A DNA stretch of 64,000 nt, taken from contig NC_058047.1 of the NCBI RefSeq assembly GCF_020085105.1, forward strand, positions 18,450,501-18,514,500. The letters run 5' to 3'. The stretch comes from Siniperca chuatsi (taxonomy: Eukaryota; Chordata; Actinopteri; Centrarchiformes; Sinipercidae). Under the pieces are notes generated by a model. That model did not search any database. It had not been told where the DNA came from and worked only from the letters and a program-made list of their open reading frames with translations. The position numbers and the translations under genes were made by a program. The first letter of the stretch is position 1; each line of letters begins with the position of its first letter. Below are positions 1 through 40,700 of this stretch, in pieces.

Positions 1-1553
1 CCATTTCTATCTTTTATTATAATCTGATGACAGAATGCAAGAGCACTTGTTTATACATTCCAGTAAATGGCCTTGATACTCAATACCCTTGAGTGTAATC
101 TTGTGTCATATGTTTATATGACACAAGATTACACTCAAGGGTATTGTTGTCCCTTGAAATGTGTGGACTACAATGATGGAGGACAAGGGATACAATATAT
201 GAGACAATGAAAAGGGAGACAAACATTTACAACATGCAGACAATTTCATATGCCATAAACAACAATGCTATGAAAAACATCAGGCATATTTAGAGTTAAA
301 ACCAAAGGTGAGCGCACCAAAATGCTAGTAATAATCCCTAATTGCACAGAAAAACTGTGGAAAATAAGGAAGGTCAAAGTAGGTCAAAGTCTTTAAACTG
401 TGATGGATGTTTATGAGTTTGGGTAATATTTTACCGGTCGCCTTGGTGTTCTCTTCCAAATACGTTTAGCTAGGAGCTGTATGATCATCAGACTGCTTTT
501 GTTTCTTGCCCCATCTGACTTCTTTTTAGCGATGTTGTGTTCCTGGTTTACAGCAATTAACTTTGCGTGTACAATGTTATTATTACTGATTGGAATGATG
601 GCTAAAACAAAGAAAATAAAGGCTGTATGAAACCAAAGCTTCCCTTTAAGCTGATTAAAGATCTAAGCAGCTTCAAATCTTTTCAGATTGTGCCATGCTG
701 CTGTTCTTTGTTTTGTTAAGACTCTGAGGGTCTACTTCAATGAAGTAGACCCTCAGAGTTCCCCCTTTTAAACAACCGAAATAATATAAGGTCGATAGAT
801 TTTGTAGTTTCATAAGAGATATTACTTCTTCCAAACCCCACATGCGCCATCTGGGGAACCAGAGCCAGCAGTGACCTTGTTGCTTGAGCAAAAGTGCGTG
901 TGTATGTGTCTCTGTGTGTGTGTGTGTGTCAAACCCACTCTACTCATGTAAATGAGTAATGCATGAGCTTGTTTATATGTCAGCAGAACACAGTGACACT
1001 CCTACCCCCACTCCCATCCCTCCCTGATTCCCTTCTAGTGTGGCCCACAGAAGGTAATTCATATTCATTAGTGATTATGGGGAGGATGATGTGTGCACTG
1101 AAGTGTGCTCTACCTGCCTGATTACCACTTAAGAGGGCCCGTTGGGGCCAAAGAGGAAGGCCATGGAGAGGGGGCCAAGGATGGGGTGAGGACAGAAGGA
1201 TGATGGGAGAGCGGTGTGAGGCCGGGACGATGGATCATGGTAGTAATTACAAGGTAGAGATTTGACCAGATAAGCAGTGTTGTGCCCTGCAAATGAGTAT
1301 CGGGAGAGGAATCAGGGCAGCAGTGATCTTGAATGGGGGTGATGGTGGAGGGGAGGGAGAGACAGATGGAGAGGTGTGGAGAATGCGATATGAGATCGTT
1401 AGCTCAGGAGGCTTCACAAACACTTCGCGCACACACTCCTCAGTCGCACAACAGAAAAAATGAGAAGTGCGCAATTCAATTGTAAAGCTATTTATCGGAG
1501 AACGATAAATACGATTTGCTTGTTGTGGTAGGTCAGTGTGTGTGCATGTATAA

Positions 1554-1577
1554 GTGTGTGTGTGTGTGTGTGTGTGT
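1554..1577. repeat. (GT)n microsatellite
   Basis: About 12 GT units, starting 15 bases past the donor of the shd SH2 exon. In the shd transcript it reads as an AC repeat. Confidence 0.95.
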
Positions 1578-1591
1578 ATGTCCGAGTCTTA

Positions 1592-17454
<15,863 letters not shown>

Positions 17455-18166
17455 GGCAGCTCTGCTTCCAAACGTACTGGTGTGTGGTGGAGTGAGGGCA
17501 GGAGGCTGCAGGGGGCAGATAGGGACAGACATAGAGGTTATTGCTTGACCTTATGTCTGATGAGATTGTCTGAGCTATGAATTGGATTTCTGATGTGAGT
17601 TTGTGTGTTTTTTCTGACCGTGACAAGACAATCGAAAGAAACTACTTTTCTATTCCAAAAACAATATTAATCCAAAGCTCCTGATCCTCTTATAATATTT
17701 GTGCTGGACAACGTTCTCCTGATCACAGACCCACAATCAGTGTGCGTTTACATGCACTCATGCGACATTAAACTACACCAACAGCTGGGCTTTATGCACT
17801 GCTTTTGTTTTACGCAGGGAGTAATAACGTTTGGCAGCTGGACTTTGCCCAAAGGCTGCAATTATATTTCACACCCCTGCAATAAAGTCCGACGTTAACA
17901 TGCTGATAAAAAAAGGGAAGACTGAAAGAAAATATCAAAGCAATGAGCAATCATAGTTGTATTAAATTTAAACATCTCATTGGCTTTCCTTTTGTAATTT
18001 AAACAACATAAAATACAACATGTTTAGTTTTGGCACAGACCTATTAGGTAAGCTGTAAACTCAAACTGAAAATAAACTATTTTTTCTTAAACTTCCACTC
18101 AACAGTCACCAGAACACTGGATTTAAATACCAGTGAGTGCTGCGCTGCGATGGCATACTCACTTAC

Positions 18167-18400
18167 CCTATTTCAGTCCTTCAGCCAATTTGGATGCTTT
18201 ATTTCGCGTTTCTTCATGTCGATCACAATAATGACACAGAGAAGTGACAAAACTTCCCACTGCTCGCGCTTTTTATTCCACAAAAGGACAAGAGAAAGAG
18301 CAGCTTTTCTAGAACAAAACAAGATAACTGACATCCGCCGGAGTTCCTCCAACGACTGACGGCAAATGTGCGAGTGAAGAGAGCGACTACAGCTCCGGGA
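18167..18400 (-). other. shd: Probable 5' UTR exon of shd with an upstream ORF
   Basis: The minus strand shows a strong donor, AGG|GTAAGTGAGT, with the exon ending at 18167. It would splice to the acceptor CACCAG just before 17476, 22 bases upstream of the shd start codon. The first ATG in this exon (18334) opens a 54-codon ORF that stops at 18173, just before the donor, so it would be an upstream ORF of shd. The right border (transcription start) is not visible; 18400 is a guess from the GC-rich sequence around 18340-18440. Confidence 0.5.
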
Positions 18401-18419
18401 GAAACTCAACCGTGCGATA

Positions 18420-20122
18420 AAAGGGGAGGCGCTTCATTCCCAGTGGAATATTCTGCTATGCCATTTCGCAGTCAGCCGACCGTTCATTCATTGAGATATC
18501 TGCACATAATACCGACTGCAACAAGCAAGAGATGCATCCTCTTTCTAAAATCACAATAACTGTATGGGGAAAACAAATGAAGAACAGAAATGGGGGGTGG
18601 GGGGCAGCTCGCACGAATGTGCTCCAAAGATGTGCATTATTTATTCGCATGAGATCACTGGAGAATTTTCCTGTTTTAGCTTCACTGAAGGTTTTTGAAA
18701 TTATTATGCAGTTTTCCATAAAAGAACGCCTAACTACAAAAGCCTTGAGGGTGAACAAAACTGTCTGCTTCCTCATGAAAGGGTTTGGTGGAATAGGGAA
18801 ATCCCATCACCCTGTGGGCAACATGAGCAATGTTGTAGTGAAGTTTAGACAGACGTGTAGAGACAAAAAACACTCAAATAAAAGATGACAAAAGCACTGA
18901 AGCCTGTCCACTCTGATTGAAAAATAAGGCATTTTGCTGAGTGTGTGTTTCATTCCTTTTGTTTTATCCTCTCACAGATGTCCCATTCTCCAAGGTCCAA
19001 GCTGGTAAATTGGATTGTGTGTTACAGTGGGTATGGCCATCTAAGTCTGTTAAGAGACTGTAAATGCCTCTTTCTTTACGATACTCATGAGCTCACTTTC
19101 TCCCAGGGGCGGGAGACTGGATGAGGTCATGGAGCTAGAATCCACCCCCACTGCTATCACCACAACCATCAACACTCTCCCATCAAGACTTTCACATCCT
19201 CCTCCTCCTGCCTGCCTGCCTGCCCTGGTCTGTCTGCTCCAGTGTTCACCAAGCACCGGCTTCAGACCTAAAGGAGGCTCATGGGGATCAAAAACAAGTC
19301 CCAAACTGTGTGCGAGGGAAAACTGAAGTCACTCAAGGTGTTCGATTGCAAACATCTTGCAGGTCCCCCCAAAAAGATAATTTTTTAAAAATGTTAACAG
19401 TACAAGATTGTGGGAACAACAACATCTCGTGGGAAAAAGATTCATATGTATTGAGAACCAGTCATTACCATGTGGGAACAAGATCAATATGTTGTGCTAA
19501 AAGGTTTTATCTTCTGGGAATGAGATCCAGTCATTCAATAAGTTGATACAGATCTTGTTAGCACAACATACTGTAGGTTGCACAATATATAGGGATGCTG
19601 TTCGCATTAGATAATAACTTCTTCCCCCAAATTAAGATCTTTTTCCTCACATCTTAAAGAAATATCATCTTTTGGTTCTTCAGGGGTTCAGCACCTTTTC
19701 TATATCTTTCTGTACTCCCCATTCTCTCCCCCCTGCCCTTTCTCTGTCATTCTTTCCTACCTTTGCATTTTTATCTCTTTTCACATCTTTGAATGTACCA
19801 GTAATCGTCCTTCTCTTCCCCCTCCCCTTAGCTATACATTCCCCTTTTTCATCTGCACAATCCGCTCAGTCTTAACACCTCCTCTAACCCCTCTACAACC
19901 CTGTAACATATTGAGCATGCATTTAATTTTTGTTTCCATCCTGGCTGGGGTGAGAGCCAGAACTGCATGGAAGAAAAAATTGAAACTGAGCAAGAGATGG
20001 AAATATCAGAGACAGAGAGACAGGCAAGCTGTCAGACTCAGCAAGAGGAAGACACATGGAGAGCACAGGGGAGAGGAAAACAGAAATGGAAAACCAGGAT
20101 CTCTTACAGGGAGAGATAATCT

Positions 20123-20160
<38 letters not shown>

Positions 20161-20930
20161 GGTATAAAGTCATTGTGTTTTTCCATGCAAAATAAATACT
20201 GTTGCATAGGGGCCAGATATTTAATTGAATCAAACAGAAACAACAAGGCGCTGTGGAATATTTCAGAGAATTAATAAGACTCCCTCATTATAAAGGGCTA
20301 AATATGGATGTGACATTTTCTCTGAACTTCACGCTTTCAGTTGTTGCTCTTTCCCAACTGAACAGCATCATTTATGAATCTGAGAGGTACACAGACCTGC
20401 TGTAAAGCATCAGTGGCTGTAGACACTCACGTGCAACCTGACACACATCAACAAAGGTTATCTTTGAAAGCCATGTATTTAATTTGAATATGATCATGAG
20501 TCTTCAGGTTGAATTTAGGGACTGGAAAAGAGGCTACACAGACTTGTACTGTAAGAATAATTGATTTCCATTGTCTCCTCTGCTTTGCCTGTACTGCCCT
20601 CATTTGGTTGCTTGTGTGTATTGCATGTAGGCTATGATTCTGAAATAACAGCAGAGGCAGGTCTCATTTAACTTCATAGTTTGTGAAAATAAAAAATTGC
20701 ATAGTTTGTATCATTTCATGACCAAGAATCAGGCAATGTTGATGGAAATTATAAATAGAAATAACAGAGATGTTAATGCCACTGCCTCAGTAAAATATCA
20801 ATTTAATAAAGTATATAAGCTCAGTAGCACCCACAAGAGTAACATTTAGATTAGCCCTGCACCTAACTACATTTATTTTATTTTTCACTCACCTCTCTCT
20901 TTCATTACAGTAAAAAGGTGTGCGCTTCCG
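18420..20930. other. Intergenic region between shd and ankrd24
   Basis: The two genes diverge here. The region contains a (CAGA)n repeat at 20127-20161 and pyrimidine-rich sequence near 19680-19900. No ORF with recognisable protein or splice context was found. Confidence 0.6.
20127..20161. repeat. (CAGA)n tetranucleotide repeat
   Basis: About eight tandem caga units. Confidence 0.95.
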
Positions 20931-20944
20931 GGTTCAGCTATTCC

Positions 20945-21300
20945 AGTGTTGCAATTGGTTAAATTCACTTTTACGTTTTAGTGATTGGCTAAAATGTCCA
21001 AAATAAGGAACTTTCTCTAAACCCCTAGTGTTGAATTGTGAGCTAGAGGTGCTGCTGAAGCGAAGGACACCGACAAAATGACAAGTCGTACATTACTGAA
21101 TGCTACTCTACAGTTTACAGCAGCCTGGTAAACACTAAATAACAGCTCTGCACTTCTGCAAGCGTCTTTAAAAATGCTAGCTGTGCTGCACGCGACAGAT
21201 GCAGTAGGCTGTGTCATCCATCATCGCCAATCAAACGTTGATCCGGCGTTTTGCGCATTGCTGATTGGTTGATTTACGATTGGGGCGGGTGCATTCCTGC
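20945..21300 (+). promoter_or_regulatory. ankrd24: CCAAT-rich promoter of ankrd24
   Basis: CCAAT boxes in either orientation occur at 20954, 20984, 21227, 21264 and 21279, and a GC box (ggggcggg) at 21282-21289. They precede a 5' UTR exon whose donor is CGCAG|GTAGGA after 21392. No TATA box is evident. Clustered NF-Y boxes with a GC box fit a TATA-less promoter; the start site itself is not visible. Confidence 0.5.
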
Positions 21301-21673
21301 TGTCCGCCAGGCAGCAGTGACTTTAGTATTTTACTGTGAGCAGCTGATGGGACAGAAGAAAGACTCACCTGGAACAGGACTGTCCTCCGCAGGTAGGATT
21401 CATGTTTCTGCAGGTCACTTTATAGTTGTGTCTTAACTGCATTAGGGTTTATGTTAGCCTTGCGTTGGTACATTCCTTATGCATTCCTAAAATTATGGTA
21501 CACCCACATGTTGCCATGTTGCCATGACCATTGGTGATGATTAAGTCATGGGTAAATAAATGAAAACCCCTTGAAAACACACGGAATAAGGTGTAACTAA
21601 AATAAGACTCAAGTATGTTACTTTACCTTGTTCATTGTAGTACTCCTGTCAAGGCAGAGGCTGTCAAACCATT

Positions 21674-35148
<13,475 letters not shown>

Positions 35149-35520
35149 ACCTTACAACATCTGCAAGTCTCTTTCTACCTTCCAGTCCCTTTACAGGTCA
35201 GCATAAAGCAGCTTCAGCACAGCAACCTGTGGGACCAGCATCATTGAGACCTTGTCTAGAAAGCCAAATACAACTGATCTTTGTTCAGACATAACTGCAT
35301 GTGTCCAATACAGTAACCTAAACAACAGCCTTAAGGCTTGATTGATAATCAAACAATAGAACTGTAGAGTGCCTTCATGGATAACTGAAATGACAGCAGC
35401 CTATAAGTCACAGGTTTATGGTAGCAGAAATTGAATGTGAATAGAGAGTCGTTACTTTGAAGATAGAATCAGGTGCACTGATTGTGTGACAAGCCTAATG
35501 ATTTTATATAATATTGTTAT

Positions 35521-35526
35521 AATAAA
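35521..35526 (+). terminator. ankrd24: ankrd24 poly(A) signal
   Basis: AATAAA, 373 bases after the ankrd24 stop codon. It is the first such hexamer in the 3' UTR. Confidence 0.65.
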
Positions 35527-35809
35527 AAGAAAAACAAATAGCTCTGCTGTTGATCCTGTTCTTTATAACTTGCTTCATACACTGATACTGTAGACTGAAC
35601 GAACTAGGTTTCCAAAGCCACAGCTTCTACACTGCTCCTCATATCTATTTTTGGATGATGGAAATCTGAAGTCTTAATTTGGCTGCAGCATGTGTGCATG
35701 GAAAGTTGGACAGCTGGGCTTAAACTGTGGAGCTGCTACATTAGCTGGCAGATATGAAGACTCACAAATGACAAAATAGCACTTGAAGTGTACCCTCTTT
35801 TCATTTAGT

Positions 35810-35815
35810 TTTATT
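35810..35815 (-). terminator. shc2: Candidate shc2 poly(A) signal
   Basis: TTTATT on the plus strand, i.e. AATAAA for shc2. It would give a 3' UTR of about 1.9 kb and put the ends of ankrd24 and shc2 about 0.3 kb apart. Nearer non-canonical signals cannot be ruled out. Confidence 0.4.
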
Positions 35816-37748
35816 GACAAAAAGCCAAAGTTAATCGAAGAGGAAAAGATCCAAGAAATTCCTGAGAAAGCAAAAAGGAGATCTGAAATAATTATATTAA
35901 TCATTTGGACCTCACCAAAAGCCTTTTAGCTCACCTCATCTGTCTGTGCATTCATGAGGCTGCAGCTAAGAGCAGTGGAGGGCCTGTTAAAAGATATGTT
36001 GCTAATGACACAGAAAGAATTGCAAAAAGCATATGACCTACCTCTAGTAAGATTTAAAAGTATTACATTGGCAAAAATTGGGGTAGGAAACTTACTGTCA
36101 CTGTAGCCAAGGAGCAGAAATACACAAGCAATGACATGTAAAGACACAGATGTGGGATGAGGACAATCAATAAAGTGATGTATCTCCCTGAGGCGGGACA
36201 AATAAAGGATTTAATTTCAAGTCCAAATCCCCTGTCTTAAATATCAATCACGGTAGACCTGTGCTGTCTATGGCCTCTAAGAAAAGAAGCTTTACTGAGG
36301 GGACTGTTGTGAGGGACAATGACAGTCATGACACAATAAGACCATATTAAACAAAACAAGAGCAGCTTACATGACTGTTCACAAGTATAAGAGCTTAATC
36401 ATCCTGACGTTTGTTCAGTCATTCATTGGCATGGCAAGAAAACTAGTGTTTTGCATTAGGAGCATAAATGCACATTATATTACACTCGGACACAAATGCC
36501 TGTCTCTGTAGTTAATAAGGCACTGACGTTGGAGGTGCTGTGGTGTACAGGCACAGATAAACTGAATTTGTATGCAGAGTAGTTGTTTTTAACCCAGGAC
36601 GTAGTATTCATTTGAGTACAGTCTGACCAATAATTTTCACAGGCTTATACAACACATACAGTATGTCTTTAACAAATGATTAACAGCCCTTGCAAACACA
36701 ACACAAATGACAAATATTTATGGTAAATATGATAAAACTTCTCACTTTCAAGACAATGTACTGTATGTCCACTTGGCTGTCTATATGAATATAGTATGAA
36801 TGCATGATTTATAAATCCAGCACTGAATCATGTTCAGTGTGTTTCCATTGTGCCATCTCAGAGTCAGGTACTGCAGACCTGTGAACATGTGACAACAAAC
36901 AGTCTTTACATTCCAATGAAACTTCAGTTGTCGTTATCATTTAAGTATTTTCATTTCTTGCATTTATACAGAAATGACCTACTGAAGAACCTGACATCTT
37001 TTGTTTTTTATACAGTATCTGTACCAGATAATAAGTTTTGTTTTGGCGATGTCTATTATTTGTTCAGTGGATGACCTGTGACTGACTGTAAAGCCACGGT
37101 ATACTGGAAGCACTTCACTATTACAGGCATTGTAGGACATTACTTCTCTGCACATCAAATCCTTATTTGATTTCCTGAAGTTGGGTCCTCTTCAAACAGT
37201 CGTCGCTTTCATTTTTGACATCGGTTGACAATTTTCCAGCTCTGAAAGTGGAAGTGGAATCTGGTTGGTTTGTTAGCTTAATAGCTGCATGCTGAGGCGT
37301 TTGTGACAGATTAAGGGATAGTTTGGTTGATCCTGGTAGGCAAAAGGCAGAGAAAGTACAAGAAGATGTCAGATGCCTCACTCTCCTTAGTAGAGTTGTT
37401 GTTGTTGGAAAGAAAGTATCAGTGATATCCTTTGTTCCAGATAAATATCCATCCGGGATAAGTGATATTCATTTTTTTCTGTGGTTTTTGCATGAGAGCA
37501 CAATAATTCTTCTGTGGAGACAAAGAAGGATGGCAATTTTAGGAACTGATTGAAGGTCAATACAGTCATTTAAGGGACTTATACCTATATATCTAATTCT
37601 TCTTAACATGTAGTATTTTAAAATGGAAATTAAGGTTTACTATCCACTGCCTCCCTGATATCTACATTTTCAATCATTAAATCATTTTGGGCATCCCTTA
37701 CAAAAGTAGTATACTGTATGCTCACTGTCCCATGCAGGGCCAGGTGGC
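35816..37748 (-). other. shc2: Probable shc2 3' UTR
   Basis: No coding sequence in 1.9 kb after the shc2 stop codon, AT-rich. Plus-strand AATAAA hexamers near 36168 and 36196 could belong to rare longer ankrd24 transcripts. Confidence 0.4.
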
Positions 37749-40700
37749 TCACTGTTTCCTCCTGACCACCTGTTTGAGGTGGAGCTCACTCTCTGCTGCC
37801 ACAATAGGCAGCTCGTTCTTCAGGTGGTACGAGATAAGGTGGCTTATGCTCTCAAATAACATGTCTTTGGTTCGGACCTGTATGGAGGGCAACAAAAGAT
37901 GGGAGGACGTACGTCATTGTGTTCACTACATACGGCACAAATCTTCTATAAACACAGTTTTTTGTATTAAACACGGCTCAGTGTTTATAAATAACATCCA
38001 ATAAATAATTATTAAGTGTTTTTAGACAATCAGTAAATAAAATAAAAAAACTACTTTGCAATGAGAAACACTGCAGCTACATACGACATTCCTCCACTGG
38101 TTTTATATGAGACAAGTATGAACTTTGACAACTGTCAAACATATTTTTGGTAAGCTGTTTTCGCTTGCTGCCAGACTTACCACTCCCTCTGGGTCCACCA
38201 GCAGTAGGTGTTTGGGCAGGCCACAGTGCATGCCAGTTAGCACGTACTGTCCTTGGTTGGTAGTGCTCTCCCGGACCAGGAAATCTCCATCTCGGACCAG
38301 GAGTCTCTCTGCGTCCCGTCTGCTCATGCGGCTGTGATACCATGTCTCCCTGCGGAGCTGCTCCTCATTTGGGGCCACAGGGGCTCGACGGCGTGGAGGG
38401 CTTGGCCACTGGTCCTCCAGGACCCGGACACCTCCAGCTGGTGGTACTCCTCCACAGGCCTCGTGGAGCTTCAGTGCGTCCTCAAAAGGCCCTACAAGGA
38501 CAATGATGTTTCACAAATACAAGCGTGATCACTCTACAGTATTTTTCAAATATAAAAGTGACGTTATCGTCACTGTTTCTGCCAGAATGTGTCACACTAA
38601 CTCTCAGGACTTACTCATGTCAAAGAGGTCCTTTTTAGGACTGTCGGGTGCCCTGGCTCCTCTGTGTCCTTCGGGCCCATGTGCCAGTGAGTCCAGGTTT
38701 TCCAGACTCTGGGTGTTGACGTACTGATGCTCCTCATAATCTCTGTTGCCTGGTGGCTGGCCGTCAGCACACAGGTAACCATCTGATGTCAGACCTGAGA
38801 AGGACATGTGCTCTTAATAAATTTCTGACTTCTGGTGTGTGTATGTGTATGTGTGTGAAATATTTTTATGTTTCTTATTTTTGGCCCCCTCTAGTGGTTG
38901 AAATCACAACTTGAACTGTTGAGGTTTATGAGATACCACAGTGTGTGTCAGTTTATCTTATTTCCATAAATAAGCTACTGGACAATTAAACCAGTTGCAG
39001 TATTTGCTAAAGTGGATATGCATTGCTAATGTTATAATTATAGACCAATTGTATGTAGCCACCAATAAGAAGGCAGCTTCTGGAGAACCCTGGCAGCTGA
39101 ATGGTTACAGCACATGCCACATTTCCAATGCTGGGTTTCCATTGGATATAATGTCCATCCCCTCTCTCTTCCTTTGTTTCCTGTGTGCCTCTTCACTAGT
39201 GACTGTTTACTAAAAGTTAAATTCAACAAAAATCTTTAAAAAGAAGGAAGGACACTTTCCACAATATTAATATTAAATGTAAAATGTTAGCTGTACTGGG
39301 TGTGTATTTTAGATTTCCACCATTAAAAAATGTAGACCCACTAAAGTTGTCTGAACCTTATCCATTATATCAATTGTCTTAAATATAATACTACTGTATT
39401 ATAATTTTCATTTTCTTATTATTGGACCGTTGACAATTACTCGTTACTAGTTTTAAGTACATTGAACTGCACTAACCTGAATGAAAGATGATATATATAA
39501 ACAAAGTCTGATTGATTAAAAAGTTTGGTAGGTAAAGTGATAGTAAATGAAAATATATATTATATAAATATATATATATATTATAACTTTATTATCACTG
39601 TATTGCTATGTCACTTATCCAAAGTTAAAAATCAACAAAGGGTCAATACTAATAACTTCTGCAACAAAGCATATATGTCATTTATTGTTTTAGTTTTCTA
39701 TTCTAGATTTTTAAATATATATATATATATATATATATTATGCGATAATAAGGCTGTGTTGGAATGCTACTACTCCAGTAACCCTAGTCAGAGGGGTTAC
39801 ATGCGAAGGATGTGGGATGAATGGTTAAGTAAAATTTTTAAATGATAAAAATGCTGCTGAATAACTTATTAATATAAAAAACTTTGTCCTTCACCCTCCG
39901 CGGGTGGTGTCATCCTTCAAGCTCGGGTCCTCTACCAAGTCCAACAGGATCTTGGCTCGGTCATTCTCTACCACCTTTGGAGGTGTTTCCCACTTTGACC
40001 TCGGGGTTTTCAGTCCATACTCAGTGCAGATGTTCCTGTACACTATGCCAGCCACTTGGTTATGGCGCTCCATGTATGCTTTTCCTGCCAGCATCTTACA
40101 TCCTGCAGTTATGTGCTGGATTGTCTCAGGGGCCTCTTTGCACAGCCTACTAGCCTCTTGTCTGGTGTGGTAGATCTGGGCCTCTATTGCTCTGGTGCTC
40201 AGGGCCTGCTCCTGTGCAGCCATGATGAGTGCCTCTGTGCTGTCCTTTAGTCCGGCCTGCTCTAGCCATTGGTAGGAGTTCTTGATATCAGCCACTTCAG
40301 TTATGTTCCGGTGGTATATCCCATGTAGGGGTTTGTCCTCCCATGATGGTCCCTCCTCCAGCACGTCTTCCTCTGTTCTCCATTGCCTGAGACATTCCCT
40401 GAGCACGTCATCTGTTGGGGCCTTATCTTTGATGTACTTGTGGATCTTGGATGTTTCATCCTGGATAGTGGGTTTCACACTCACTAGTCCATGGCCGCCT
40501 TCCTTACGGCTAGCGTACAGTCTCAGGGTGCTGGATTTGGGGTGGAACCCTCCATGCATGGTGAGGAGCTTTCGCATCTTAACGTCTGTGGTCTGTATCT
40601 CTTCCTTTGGCCACCTTATTATTCCCGCAGGGTATCTGATCACTGGCAGGGCATAGCTGTTTATTGCCTGGGCCTTGTTCTTGCCATTGAGCTGACTTCT

